Assembly: GCF_015209965.1 (NCBI RefSeq)
Contig: NZ_MU158689.1
Coordinates: 903,629 to 967,628, forward strand
Source of the DNA: Sphingobacterium pedocola
GTDB taxonomy: Bacteria; Bacteroidota; Bacteroidia; Sphingobacteriales; Sphingobacteriaceae
Length of the DNA stretch: 64,000 nt
Direction of reading: 5' to 3'
Within the stretch, counting starts at the first letter, position 1; every line of letters starts with the position of its first letter. This document shows positions 45,743 through 55,689 of this stretch, in pieces. The notes under the pieces were generated by a model, which saw only the letters and a list, made by a program, of their open reading frames with translations, was not told the DNA's origin and ran no database searches. The translations under genes were made by a program, and so were the position numbers.

Positions 45743-47305
45743 ATGAGAAAATTACCACTTCTGATTAGCGTTATAATGCCGATAGTTATGTTGACCGGCA
45801 ATATAGTCCAAGCGCAAAAAGCGCAAAACCCGATTATTTTCGCAGATGTTCCAGATCTCTCGATGATACGTGTGGAGGATACATACTATATGAGCAGTAC
45901 GACGATGCATATGAATCCGGGACTGCCTTTGATGAAGTCTAATGATTTGGTCAATTGGGAACTTATTGGTTACGGGCATACCGCCTTGGCGGATATGGAC
46001 GAACTGAACCTCGACAATGGCAAAAGCACTTATGGACGTGGATCATGGGCGAGTAGTCTCCGGTATCATAACGGAATGTACTACGTCAGCACCTTTGCCC
46101 AAACTACAGGAAAAACATATATCTATTCGACCAAGGATATCGAAAAAGGACCGTGGGAGGTAAAGGAATTTAAACCTGCGCTGCATGACCATACGCTTTT
46201 CTTTGAAGGGGATAAGATTTATATGATCTGGGGTGGAGGTAAAGTAAGCATCGTAGAGCTATTGTCCGATCTATCGGGCGTGAAGCTAGAGACACAACGT
46301 GTACTGATCGAAAATGCAACTTTACCTAGTATACCAGAGGGTACACGTGGTGGCTTGCCGGCTGAAGGCTCACAGTTGTTTAAGGTAAATGGAAAATACT
46401 ATCTTTTTAATATTTCTTGGCCTCCTGGAAGCATGCGTACTGTAATTGTACATAGAGCGGATCAATTAGAAGGGCCTTATGAGGGACGTGTTGTTTTGCA
46501 AGATAAAGGGGTGGCGCAAGGTGGTCTGATTGATATGCCCAATGGGCGGTGGTATGCTTATCTTTTTCAGGATTATGGTGCCGTTGGGCGTATTCCGTTT
46601 CTCGTACCCGTTGAATGGAAGGACGGTTGGCCGGTACTCGGTGTTGATGGTAAAGTGCCTCATGAATTGGAACTTCCAGCCAGTAAGGGGTTAATTCCGC
46701 ATATCGTTAATTCGGACGATTTTTCCCGTAAAAAAGGTGATCCAGTATTGCCTTTAGTATGGCAGTGGAATCACAATCCGGTCAATGATTTATGGTCGGT
46801 GAGCGAACGGAGGGGGTACCTCCGGTTGAAAACAGGACGGGTAGACCAAGATTTCTTACAAGCAAGAAATACATTAACGCAGCGTACGTTTGGACCTACT
46901 TGTACAGGATCTATTGCTATCGATCTTTCCAAAATGAAAGATGGTGATTTTGCAGGTTTATCCCTACTGCAGAAAAACTATGGTTTGGTGGGTATACGTA
47001 TGGACGGTCATAAAAAATCAGTGGTGATGGTCAATGCAACAACTGGTACGCCACAAGAGGACGCAAGCATTCCGTTGGATCAGCAGAAAGTATATCTAAA
47101 AGCTGAATGTGATTTTACCAATAAAAAAGATATAGCCAACTTCTTTTATAGCCTTGATGGGAAAGAATGGAGTCCGATCGGAACCCAGTTGAAAATGACT
47201 TATACTATCCCACAATTTATGGGCTATCGCTTTGGTCTTTTCAACTATGCTACAAAGCACGTAGGGGGATATGTTGATTTCGATTATTTTAATATTACAC
47301 CGTAA
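45743..47305 (+). CDS. GH43 glycosidase with C-terminal beta-sandwich (GH43_12-like)
   Basis: 520 residues with a signal peptide (ending VQAQ). The GH43 propeller carries the base Asp in [12 protein letters not shown] (Leu where most relatives have Pro), the second Asp in [11 protein letters not shown] and the acid Glu in [14 protein letters not shown]. The C-terminal 190 residues form a GH43_C2-type sandwich ([18 protein letters not shown]). This resembles the GH43 subfamily 12 arabinofuranosidases or xylosidases of xylan loci. It should trim arabinose or xylose from oligosaccharides in the periplasm. The downstream GH43 starts 11 bases later. Confidence 0.85.
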   Translation: MRKLPLLISVIMPIVMLTGNIVQAQKAQNPIIFADVPDLSMIRVEDTYYMSSTTMHMNPGLPLMKSNDLVNWELIGYGHTALADMDELNLDNGKSTYGRGSWASSLRYHNGMYYVSTFAQTTGKTYIYSTKDIEKGPWEVKEFKPALHDHTLFFEGDKIYMIWGGGKVSIVELLSDLSGVKLETQRVLIENATLPSIPEGTRGGLPAEGSQLFKVNGKYYLFNISWPPGSMRTVIVHRADQLEGPYEGRVVLQDKGVAQGGLIDMPNGRWYAYLFQDYGAVGRIPFLVPVEWKDGWPVLGVDGKVPHELELPASKGLIPHIVNSDDFSRKKGDPVLPLVWQWNHNPVNDLWSVSERRGYLRLKTGRVDQDFLQARNTLTQRTFGPTCTGSIAIDLSKMKDGDFAGLSLLQKNYGLVGIRMDGHKKSVVMVNATTGTPQEDASIPLDQQKVYLKAECDFTNKKDIANFFYSLDGKEWSPIGTQLKMTYTIPQFMGYRFGLFNYATKHVGGYVDFDYFNITP

Positions 47306-47316
47306 AAAATGTTCAT

Positions 47317-48684
47317 ATGAAGCATTACAAGCCGTATTTACTAGCCCTGTGCGCGTTGTTATATTTTGATCACGAAGTATTTGCGCAGAATCCCATAATT
47401 CAAACTACGTATACAGCCGATCCCGCACCCATGGTTTATAATGATCGGTTGTATGTATATACCACGCAAGATGAGGACGAGTCGACGTGGTTTAATATGA
47501 ATAATTGGCGAGTTTATTCGACCAATGATATGGTGAATTGGACTGACCATGGTGTTATTCTTTCCTATACCGATTTCGAATGGGCGAAGGGGGATGCTTG
47601 GGCTGCTCAATGTGTCGAAAAAAAGGGTAAGTTTTACTTATATGTGCCGGCGATCTCTAAAACAAATAATAGGGGTGCGATCGGTGTAGCGGTGGCTGAC
47701 AGCCCATTGGGGCCATTTCGCGACCCACTAGGAAAACCTCTTGTGCAAAGCGAATGGGGTGATATTGATCCAACTGTCTTTATCGACGATGACGGGCAGG
47801 CACATATGTACTGGGGTAACCCAAAGCTGAAGTATGTCAAGTTAAATGAGGATATGATATCGTATGTCGGAGATATTATCGAAGTGCCTATGACCGAATC
47901 CTCTTTCGGTAAACGCGCGGGTGATCCAGAACGCCCGACAAAGTATGAGGAAGGTCCATGGTTATATAAGCGAAATGACCTATACTATTTGTTTTGGCCG
48001 GGAGGCCCGCTACCCGAGTTTATTGGATATTCTACCAGTAGAAGTCCGGAAGGGCCATGGAAATACGGCGGTGTCGTTATGCCTGCTGAAGGAGAGGCTT
48101 TTACCAATCATCCCGGCGTGATCGACTTTAGAGGGAAAACCTATTTTTTCTATCACAATGGTGCATTGCCGGGTGGAGGGGGCTTTACGCGTTCAGTTGC
48201 AGTTCAAGAAATTGTATTCAATAAAGACGGGAGTATTGCACAGATGAAAATGACTGCGGGTGTAACGAAAGCCTTAGCTACCGTCAATCCATACGAGCTT
48301 ACGCAAGCAGAAACAATTTCATGGTCTGAAAATGTTAAATCTTTGCAAAATGATAAAGTAGGGGTTTTTGTGAAAGCAAAAAAGAATGGAGCATTCACGA
48401 GTATAAAAAATGTGGACTTTGGAAAAGAGGGAGCTTCTTCCTTTTTTGCACGCGTGGGAACCACACACAATGGCGGAATGAGTATGGACGTTCGCCTGGG
48501 GTCGGTGGATGGGTCGGTAGTCGGAACGATAAAGATACCAATGACCGGAGGTGATGACCGTTGGGCGACGGTTGATGTACAACTCGATGCTAAAGTAAAA
48601 GGTGTTCATGATATCTACTTTGTATTTAATGGGAAGGCGCCCTCAAACATCATGTTCTTTGATTGTTGGAAATTTGGTAAATAA
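47317..48684 (+). CDS. GH43 glycosidase with CBM6-like module (GH43_29-like)
   Basis: 455 residues with a signal peptide (ending VFAQ). The catalytic propeller has the base Asp in [13 protein letters not shown], the second Asp in [12 protein letters not shown] and the acid Glu in [11 protein letters not shown]. The C-terminal 130 residues look like a CBM6 jelly roll, ending [11 protein letters not shown]. Enzymes of this layout release arabinose from arabinoxylan. It starts 11 bases after the previous GH43 and is followed by the acetylesterase only 5 bases later, so the operon is tight. Confidence 0.85.
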   Translation: MKHYKPYLLALCALLYFDHEVFAQNPIIQTTYTADPAPMVYNDRLYVYTTQDEDESTWFNMNNWRVYSTNDMVNWTDHGVILSYTDFEWAKGDAWAAQCVEKKGKFYLYVPAISKTNNRGAIGVAVADSPLGPFRDPLGKPLVQSEWGDIDPTVFIDDDGQAHMYWGNPKLKYVKLNEDMISYVGDIIEVPMTESSFGKRAGDPERPTKYEEGPWLYKRNDLYYLFWPGGPLPEFIGYSTSRSPEGPWKYGGVVMPAEGEAFTNHPGVIDFRGKTYFFYHNGALPGGGGFTRSVAVQEIVFNKDGSIAQMKMTAGVTKALATVNPYELTQAETISWSENVKSLQNDKVGVFVKAKKNGAFTSIKNVDFGKEGASSFFARVGTTHNGGMSMDVRLGSVDGSVVGTIKIPMTGGDDRWATVDVQLDAKVKGVHDIYFVFNGKAPSNIMFFDCWKFGK

Positions 48685-48689
48685 TAAAT

Positions 48690-50552
48690 ATGAGAAATAA
48701 ATTATTCTTGGTCTTCTTAGCCATATTGACTACGCAATGCCTTGTTGCAGCAGTCCGTCTCCCTTCACTAATCAGTGACCGGATGGTCTTACAGCGGGAT
48801 ATTGAGCTGAAAATATGGGGTTGGGCGGATAAGGGCGAGAAGGTGACGGTCCGTTTTCAGGAAAAACACTATTACACGGAAGCAGGTGCGGATGGCAAAT
48901 GGCAGGTGATTTTGCCAGCGCAAAAAGCTGGTGGCCCTTATCTAATGGAAATCAATGCGCTAATTATCAGGGATATTTTGATTGGTGACGTATGGTTATG
49001 CTCGGGACAATCTAACATGGAAACACCTATTGCCCGGCTTGTGGAGAAATTTCCGGAGATCAGCGTATCCAATAATCACATGATACGCCATTTTAAAGTT
49101 CCGACGCAAAACACAGTGGAATCGGTGCAGGATAATACAGCAGACGGAGGGAAGTGGTATTCGGCCATCGCCTCGGATGTGATGAATTGGACGGCACTTG
49201 CCTATTTCTACGCGCAGGAAGCTTACCAACATAACGGGGTCCCGGTAGGGATGTTGGTTTCAAGTTTAGGCGGATCAGCTATTGAAAGCTGGATCAGTCA
49301 GGAACATCTAATAGAATTTCCGTCTTTGCTTGTCGATCAAGAAGCCTTAAAAGAAAGAACATCCGCGGAAGCAGATAAGGGCGCTGGCTTATGGTCCAGA
49401 GCCAATTGGGACGATACAGCCTGGGATACCATGCAAATGCCGGGACTATGGCGAGATAATGGGCTTCTTGCCAGTGGGGTTGTTTATTATCGTAAGGATT
49501 TTACGGTACCTACGACAATGGATGGCAGACACGCCAAACTATACATGGGTATGTTGATCGATAGTGACTCGATCTTTATAAACGGACATTTTGTGGGCAC
49601 AACCGGATATATGTATCCGCCAAGAAAATACGATATTCCAGCTGGGGTACTCAAAGCGGGACAAAATAATATCACCGTAAAACTAACGGCGAATAGGGGT
49701 AATGGGGGCTTTGTGCGTGATAAATCCTACAAAATTGTAGGTGACGATGCCGAAATCGACCTCCATGGAACCTGGAAATACCGCGTAGCGAAAAACCTAA
49801 GTAACATCAAAAGGGTTGAAGAAAAATTGGTAAACCTGAAGTCAGCGGGATCGGGATTGTATAATGGCATGATCTATCCTATTCGTGATTATAACGTACG
49901 AGGAGCAATCTGGTATCAGGGAGAAAGTAATGCAGGTCAGCCGCATACGTACGAAACGTATCTTAAATCGTTAATTACGAGCTGGAGAGCGTTGTATCAA
50001 TGGGCAGAGATGCCATTCTTGTTGGTACAGTTGCCAAATTACATGGAAAAATCAGCTGTACCACAAGAAAGTGGCTGGGCGAAAATCCGCGAAGCGCAGT
50101 TTAAGACTGCATTGGAAGTACCCCATACGGCGATGGCTGTGACCTACGATGTAGGAGAATGGAATGATATCCATCCGTTAAACAAAAAAGACGTTGCACA
50201 GCGGCTATTCTTAGGAGCGCGCAAACTCGTCTATGACGAAAAGCTATTGAGCTCGGGGCCGCTGTACAAAGATATGAAGATAGCGGGAGACAAGATCGTT
50301 TTGTCGTTTACGGAAGTGGGCGCTGCGCTCGTCGGTAAAGGCGGGGCATTGCGCCATTTTGCCATTGCCGGGGCGGATAAGAAATTCTTCTGGGCCGAAG
50401 CGGTAATTAAAGGGAATAAAGTGATTGTTGGCAGTAGAGATGTCAGCAAGCCCGTAGCGGTACGCTATGCCTGGAGTGATAATCCAGAAGATGCAAACTT
50501 AATGAACAAGGAGGGCTTGTTAGCCTCTCCATTTCGTACGGATAATTGGTAG
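48690..50552 (+). CDS. SASA-type O-acetylesterase with inserted jelly roll
   Basis: 620 residues, exported (signal ends near LVAA). An N-terminal beta domain (LPSLISDRMVLQRDIELKIW) is followed by the SGNH-like esterase with the Ser of CSGQSNMETP, the Gly/Asn blocks VSSLGGSAIESWIS and GAIWYQGESNAGQPH, and the His of NDIHPLNKKDVAQRL. A family-2-like beta-sandwich (WDDTAWDTMQMPG, IFINGHFVGTTGY) is inserted at about residues 230-360. Such proteins are annotated as sialate O-acetylesterases, but in xylan loci related enzymes deacetylate xylan (the CE20 type has this arrangement). Acetylxylan is the likely substrate by context. Confidence 0.8.
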   Translation: MRNKLFLVFLAILTTQCLVAAVRLPSLISDRMVLQRDIELKIWGWADKGEKVTVRFQEKHYYTEAGADGKWQVILPAQKAGGPYLMEINALIIRDILIGDVWLCSGQSNMETPIARLVEKFPEISVSNNHMIRHFKVPTQNTVESVQDNTADGGKWYSAIASDVMNWTALAYFYAQEAYQHNGVPVGMLVSSLGGSAIESWISQEHLIEFPSLLVDQEALKERTSAEADKGAGLWSRANWDDTAWDTMQMPGLWRDNGLLASGVVYYRKDFTVPTTMDGRHAKLYMGMLIDSDSIFINGHFVGTTGYMYPPRKYDIPAGVLKAGQNNITVKLTANRGNGGFVRDKSYKIVGDDAEIDLHGTWKYRVAKNLSNIKRVEEKLVNLKSAGSGLYNGMIYPIRDYNVRGAIWYQGESNAGQPHTYETYLKSLITSWRALYQWAEMPFLLVQLPNYMEKSAVPQESGWAKIREAQFKTALEVPHTAMAVTYDVGEWNDIHPLNKKDVAQRLFLGARKLVYDEKLLSSGPLYKDMKIAGDKIVLSFTEVGAALVGKGGALRHFAIAGADKKFFWAEAVIKGNKVIVGSRDVSKPVAVRYAWSDNPEDANLMNKEGLLASPFRTDNW

Positions 50553-50614
50553 GATGTCTACCGCATGACGCACAACTTTAGGTAACAAAAAATTAATTAT
50601 CAAACATATCATTT

Positions 50615-52723
50615 ATGAAGAGATTCAAACTTGTCTTTCAAAAACAACAAATGCTTTTATTAGTTGTAGCTATTTTCTTTTTTTCGGCTACTGCTGTAAA
50701 GGGGCAGCAAATTCCAATTAGTGGGAAAATGCCACATAAGAAATATATACATACTGCTGCCGGAAATCCGTACCTACCGCTTTGGGAACACTTGCCCGAT
50801 GGCGAACCTCGTGTGTTTGAAGATCCGGATAATCCTGGTAAATACAGGGCATACATTATCGGATCACACGATTTGAGGATGGACAGCTATTGTGGACCGG
50901 ATATCCGGATGTGGTCTGCAGCTGTCGAAGATTTGTCCAGTTGGCGGGATGAAGGTGCTATCTTCACGTATGAAATTGATGGACAATGGGACGTGATGTA
51001 CGCGCCTGATCTTGTTGAAGTAAAAAGGAAAGATGGTACGAAAGAATACTATTTGTATCCACATAGCCGTGGGCAACACCGCGAGGCGATGGTGGCCAAA
51101 GGCAGTCGTCCCGACGGTCCATTCAAACCGATTAATCTAACGGAAGATGGCAGACGTACCATTTCGGGTAGTATGATTGGATTCGATCCGGCCGTGTATG
51201 TTGATTATATTACGGATCCGAATGATCCCGATTTTGAAATCGGATTCAGAGCGTATGCGTATTGGGGGTTTCAACGTTCTTTAGCAGCGGAGCTGGATCA
51301 AAATACGATGTACTCCGTAAGACCAGGGACGCAAATTATTGATCGCTTTATTCCGGCAAGTGCACGTTACGGTGTACTGCGGGATCCCGAAGGAACCGAG
51401 TATCCCAATATTTTGAAAGGTGAGGACTTAGGGGCATTTAATTTCTTTGAAGCGTCTTCTATCCGTAAAGTTGGTAACAAGTATGTATCGGTATATAGTG
51501 GCTACTCTGGTCCTGAATATGGTGTCGGTAGTTCTAATTCTACCTTACGCTATCTGGTCGGTGACTCTCCTTTGGGTCCTTGGAAAAGCGGTGGTGTTTT
51601 AGTGGACTCACGCGCGCCAGTGTTGAATCAAGATGGAAGCGCACTGCAAACGACTGGTGGAGGACATAACACGCATGGTAGTATTGAAGAAATTAATGGA
51701 CAGTGGTATGCTTTTTACCATAGACCTCCCCGAAATTTTGGATATGCGCGCCAGGCGGTAGTAGCACCGATTAGCATTGATTGGGATGAAAAACCGGTGG
51801 CTGAAGGTGGTTCGGTAAGGATCCGCGCTTACGATCCGTACGCAGCGAATAAGATCTGGACGGTAAAAGACACGCAAGGAAAAGAATATAAAGGTGCTGA
51901 AGTTACTTCGGAAGGATTTCATATTTATGGATTGGATCCTTATCAATATTATTCGGCGGGTTATGCTTCTTATCTTTCGGAGGTCGGGACAATGCAGGAC
52001 TCTTGGGATATCTGGGATAACCAGATGCCGGTTACAAATGTAAAGAATGGGCATATCATTGGGTTTAAATATTTTGGTTTTGGCGGACTTAAGCAGGATA
52101 CGAAGGGACTGAAAGCCTTCGAAGGCACGAAAGAGGGAAATAACACGGCGTTTAACCTATTCCTTACCCCGAAAACAAAAAAAACCTTCAAGGTTAATGT
52201 ATGGTTAGATGGGCCTTGGGATAATGATACCTGGAAAGGGAAAAAAATAGGCGAGATCGTTGTTCCGGCAAATGCGGACTCAAAAGAAGCAAAATTTACC
52301 GTTGACGTATCGCAGTTTGTCGATCATTTGGATAAAAAGCATGCGATATTTCTTGTCGCTGAGGGGGATGACTCAGCGGAACTTTTTGATTTTATTGGGC
52401 TTGGATTCAGCACTAAGGATAAGAAAATCATACGTCCGGTGGTACCTACAGTAAGTATTACGTTAAATGGAAAAGCGATAGATTTGCCGGCTAACCCCGT
52501 AAGATCAACCAATGCGAATGGTATTACAGGTTATGATATTTATGAGGCAGTTTATAATGTGCCTGCCGGCACAAGCGGGATTCCAGTTGTGAAAGCCACT
52601 TCCGATAATCGAAGGGTGAAGATCGCCGTTACACAGGCTAAATCTTTTTCGGAAAAGGCTGTTGTGAAATTTGATTATAACGGTGTCGTAAAAACATATA
52701 ATGTGCTGTTTGTAGCCAAATAG
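50615..52723 (+). CDS. GH43-like propeller with unassigned C-terminal domain
   Basis: 702 residues with a signal peptide (ending VKGQ). The front 420 residues keep GH43-type acid positions: Asp in RVFEDPDNPG, Asp in GFDPAVYVDY and Glu in FFEASSIRKVG. A late HGSIEEINGQWYAFYH closes the propeller. I cannot place it in a subfamily. Residues about 420-620 resemble CBM6-like sandwich parts (IWDNQMPVTNVKNGHIIGFK, VNVWLDGPWDNDTW) and the last 90 look like an Ig-like cap. It is expressed with the esterase and GH43 genes, so it probably cuts a side chain of xylan, but the bond is not known. Confidence 0.7.
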   Translation: MKRFKLVFQKQQMLLLVVAIFFFSATAVKGQQIPISGKMPHKKYIHTAAGNPYLPLWEHLPDGEPRVFEDPDNPGKYRAYIIGSHDLRMDSYCGPDIRMWSAAVEDLSSWRDEGAIFTYEIDGQWDVMYAPDLVEVKRKDGTKEYYLYPHSRGQHREAMVAKGSRPDGPFKPINLTEDGRRTISGSMIGFDPAVYVDYITDPNDPDFEIGFRAYAYWGFQRSLAAELDQNTMYSVRPGTQIIDRFIPASARYGVLRDPEGTEYPNILKGEDLGAFNFFEASSIRKVGNKYVSVYSGYSGPEYGVGSSNSTLRYLVGDSPLGPWKSGGVLVDSRAPVLNQDGSALQTTGGGHNTHGSIEEINGQWYAFYHRPPRNFGYARQAVVAPISIDWDEKPVAEGGSVRIRAYDPYAANKIWTVKDTQGKEYKGAEVTSEGFHIYGLDPYQYYSAGYASYLSEVGTMQDSWDIWDNQMPVTNVKNGHIIGFKYFGFGGLKQDTKGLKAFEGTKEGNNTAFNLFLTPKTKKTFKVNVWLDGPWDNDTWKGKKIGEIVVPANADSKEAKFTVDVSQFVDHLDKKHAIFLVAEGDDSAELFDFIGLGFSTKDKKIIRPVVPTVSITLNGKAIDLPANPVRSTNANGITGYDIYEAVYNVPAGTSGIPVVKATSDNRRVKIAVTQAKSFSEKAVVKFDYNGVVKTYNVLFVAK

Positions 52724-52771
52724 TCTATACAAATGATTTAAGAAAAGCTAATCGATATGAAACCATCATGA

Positions 52772-52893
52772 TTTATTCAAACCGAACTTAGTGAGCTCAT
52801 GAACTTAGCGAAGCGATTTCATGAATGCCTTAAAAAGCGAACAAGTGATGAATAAACCATGCAAGGGAATGAATGAACCGAGCTTGCGAGCTC
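52772..52893 (+). repeat. Repeat-rich spacer between GH43-like and GH3 genes
   Basis: The 239-bp gap holds small dyads: TTTATTCA (52772-52779) against TGAATAAA (52849-52856), and GAGCT/AGCTC around TGCG at 52880-52893. There are near-repeats of GAACTTAG(C/T)GA. The pattern looks like a degraded interspersed palindromic element. It carries no coding sequence and may split the operon. Confidence 0.35.
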
Positions 52894-52962
52894 TTTAACA
52901 CATATTAAAACAAACACTGGTGAAAAATCGGATAGCTTTATCACCATTGAAATTTTATACAG

Positions 52963-55611
52963 ATGAAAAACAAAATTAAAGCAGTGTTTTTACTGGCTTT
53001 CGCCATATTAGCATTTAGCTCATGGAAGGGCTATGGAGATGATGAGTTTACCTTTCGTGATCCAGATTTACCTATTGACCAACGGATTGACGATCTGATC
53101 GCTTTACTAACGCTTGAAGAGAAGATTGGTTTAATGATGAACAGTTCCAAACCGGTGGAGCGTCTTGGTATTCCGGCCTACGACTGGTGGAATGAAGCAT
53201 TGCATGGTGTGGCCCGGGCAGGGAAAGCAACGGTGTTTCCGCAGGCAATTGGAATGGCGGCGACCTGGAATGAAGAAAATCACCTCAAAACGTTTGAGAT
53301 CATTTCGGATGAAGCACGTGCCAAATATAATGAATCGATCCGCCAGGGTGAAAGAGGAAGGTATTATGGTTTATCGTTTTGGACACCCAATATCAATATT
53401 TTCCGTGATCCGAGGTGGGGTCGGGGACAGGAAACGTATGGAGAGGATCCCCACCTTACTACAAAGCTCGGATTAGCTGCTGTTAAAGGACTGCAAGGCG
53501 ATGATCCTAATTATTTTAAAGCACATGCCTGCGCTAAGCATTTTGCAGTGCATAGTGGCCCCGAATGGAATAGGCATTCTTATAATGCGGTGGTGTCCGA
53601 CCGTGACCTATGGGAAACCTATCTTCCGGCATTTAAGGCATTGGTGCAGGAGGGAAATGTACGTGAGGTAATGTGCGCTTACAATGCCTACGACGGACAA
53701 CCTTGCTGCGGAAGCGACGCGTTGATGATGGATATCTTACGCAATCGTTGGGGATTTGAGGGCATGGTGGTATCGGACTGCTGGGCGATAAATGATTTCT
53801 ACCAGAAGGGGCATCATGAGTCGCATGATACACCGGAGGCTGCTGTTGCAGATGCTGTCTTGACTTCAACGGATCTAGAATGTGGTAGTTCTTACGAACA
53901 CCTCATCGCGTCGGTGAAACAAGGACTGATTACCGAGGAGCAGATTAATGTCTCGCTGAGAAGGGTCTTGAGGGGTTGGTTCGAGTTGGGTATGTTTGAC
54001 CGCGAAGATCGCCTGCCGTGGAGTAAACTGCCCTATAGTATTGTGGCTTCACAAAAACACCGTGAACAAGCACTGGAAGTAGCACGCCAATCCATAACCT
54101 TACTAAAAAACGAAGGTAATACGTTGCCGCTGCGTAAGGACATAAAAAGAATCGCTGTCGTGGGAGCGAATGCGGCGGACAGCATGATGTTGTGGGGCAA
54201 CTATAACGGAACTCCGACTTCCACGGTTACCATTCTGGAGGGTATACGGCGGAAAATTCCAACTGCTGAAATTTTGTATGAAAAGGGGAGTGATTTGGTT
54301 GATCCATGGGTCAGAAATTCGCTCTATGACGTCCTGCTAGCCGAAAAAAATGGGAAAAAGGGATTGAAAGTCGAATTTTATAACAACAATACATTTGAAG
54401 GAAAACCTGCGAACACATTGATAAATAGTCTTGGTATTGAGTATAGCAATCGGGGAGGCACTGCATTAGCGCAAGGTGTCAACATGGAGAATACATCCAC
54501 ACGTATCTCAGGGATATTTGTAGCTCCATATACCGGCGAAGTCGTATTAAAAGCGAACGCGTATGATGGGTATGTGTTGACATTCGCCGGAAAAGAGATT
54601 GCCAATCGTCAGGGTAAGACAGCCTTACAAGGTGAAGAGTATCCTGTGCTTGTAGAAAAAGGCAAACACTATCCAATCGTTATGGAGCATCGCCAACAAG
54701 GGAAAATTAATATTATTGGTCTGTCTGTGTACAAAAAAGAAAAGGCTGATTTTACGGAACTGACCGAAAGATTAAAGGAGGTGGATGCCATCGTATATGT
54801 CGGAGGTTTATCTCCACAGCTGGAAGGTGAAGAAATGTTTGTCAACGCGGAAGGTTTTAAAGGGGGCGACCGTACCGCGATCGACTTGCCAAACGTACAA
54901 CGCGAGCTCTTAGCAGCTCTCCGTAAAACGGGGAGACCGGTTACATTCGTATTGTGTACGGGTAGCTCGCTAGCTCTTGAACAAGACGAGCAAAACTATG
55001 ATGCATTGCTTTGTGGGTGGTACGGAGGTGAGGAAGCCGGTACTGCTGTAGCAGATGTGCTATTTGGGGATTATAACCCGGCAGGTCGATTGCCGGTTAC
55101 TTTTTATAAGACGCTAGCGCAGTTAGACAATGGTTTGACGCAGACAGGTGATACGTTGAGACAGGGGTTTGAAAATTACGATATGAAAGGACGTACCTAT
55201 CGGTATATGACCGAAGAACCTCTTTACGCTTTTGGCCATGGGTTGAGCTATGCTAACTATTCTTACGGAAATATCCGTATGGCTGATACGCCAATCGACG
55301 GAAAGAAAGGTTTGCGTCTGGTAATACCGCTCGTCAATACTTCGACGAAAGACGGAGAAGAGGTTGTACAGGTCTATGTAAAAAGAAATAACGATCCATT
55401 AGCGCCCGTAAAGTCACTCCGGGCTTTTAAACGGATTCCCATAAAAGCGCAGGAACGCAAAGTTGTCGAGCTTGTCGTTGAAGCGGATGCTTTTTGTTTT
55501 TACGACGAGCAAGCGGATGATCTTGTATTTAAACCAGGCAGCTATACCGTGATGTATGGTGGTACTTCGGTAGATGCAGGATTGAAGAAAATAGATCTTG
55601 TGATTGAGTAG
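52963..55611 (+). CDS. GH3 beta-xylosidase/beta-glucosidase with PA14 insertion
   Basis: 882 residues, exported. The GH3 N-terminal barrel has WWNEALHGVARAGKATVFPQ, the substrate-binding KHFAVHSGPEWNRH and the nucleophile D272 in MVVSDCWAIND. The (alpha/beta)6 sandwich domain begins near RQSITLLKNEGNTLPL. A PA14 domain (about residues 465-600, VEFYNNNTFEGKP) is inserted in it, and a fibronectin-III-like domain ends the protein. This arrangement fits xylan-locus GH3 beta-xylosidases that finish xylo-oligosaccharides in the periplasm. It is the last gene of the rightward operon, 239 bases after the previous one, and ends at a strong terminator. Confidence 0.9.
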   Translation: MKNKIKAVFLLAFAILAFSSWKGYGDDEFTFRDPDLPIDQRIDDLIALLTLEEKIGLMMNSSKPVERLGIPAYDWWNEALHGVARAGKATVFPQAIGMAATWNEENHLKTFEIISDEARAKYNESIRQGERGRYYGLSFWTPNINIFRDPRWGRGQETYGEDPHLTTKLGLAAVKGLQGDDPNYFKAHACAKHFAVHSGPEWNRHSYNAVVSDRDLWETYLPAFKALVQEGNVREVMCAYNAYDGQPCCGSDALMMDILRNRWGFEGMVVSDCWAINDFYQKGHHESHDTPEAAVADAVLTSTDLECGSSYEHLIASVKQGLITEEQINVSLRRVLRGWFELGMFDREDRLPWSKLPYSIVASQKHREQALEVARQSITLLKNEGNTLPLRKDIKRIAVVGANAADSMMLWGNYNGTPTSTVTILEGIRRKIPTAEILYEKGSDLVDPWVRNSLYDVLLAEKNGKKGLKVEFYNNNTFEGKPANTLINSLGIEYSNRGGTALAQGVNMENTSTRISGIFVAPYTGEVVLKANAYDGYVLTFAGKEIANRQGKTALQGEEYPVLVEKGKHYPIVMEHRQQGKINIIGLSVYKKEKADFTELTERLKEVDAIVYVGGLSPQLEGEEMFVNAEGFKGGDRTAIDLPNVQRELLAALRKTGRPVTFVLCTGSSLALEQDEQNYDALLCGWYGGEEAGTAVADVLFGDYNPAGRLPVTFYKTLAQLDNGLTQTGDTLRQGFENYDMKGRTYRYMTEEPLYAFGHGLSYANYSYGNIRMADTPIDGKKGLRLVIPLVNTSTKDGEEVVQVYVKRNNDPLAPVKSLRAFKRIPIKAQERKVVELVVEADAFCFYDEQADDLVFKPGSYTVMYGGTSVDAGLKKIDLVIE

Positions 55612-55633
55612 CGGTTAGGAGATTGCATAAAAT

Positions 55634-55668
55634 AAAAGGGCTTACATCAGTGTGATGTAGGCCCTTTT
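55634..55668 (+). terminator. Hairpin terminator between GH3 and the third SusD (bidirectional)
   Basis: AAAAGGGCTTACATCA (55634-55649) and TGATGTAGGCCCTTTT (55653-55668) pair over 16 bp with one G:U, around a 3-nt loop, followed by ATTTTT. A-rich and T-rich ends suit both convergent operons. Confidence 0.88.
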
Positions 55669-55689
55669 ATTTTTACCATTTGGATTCGT

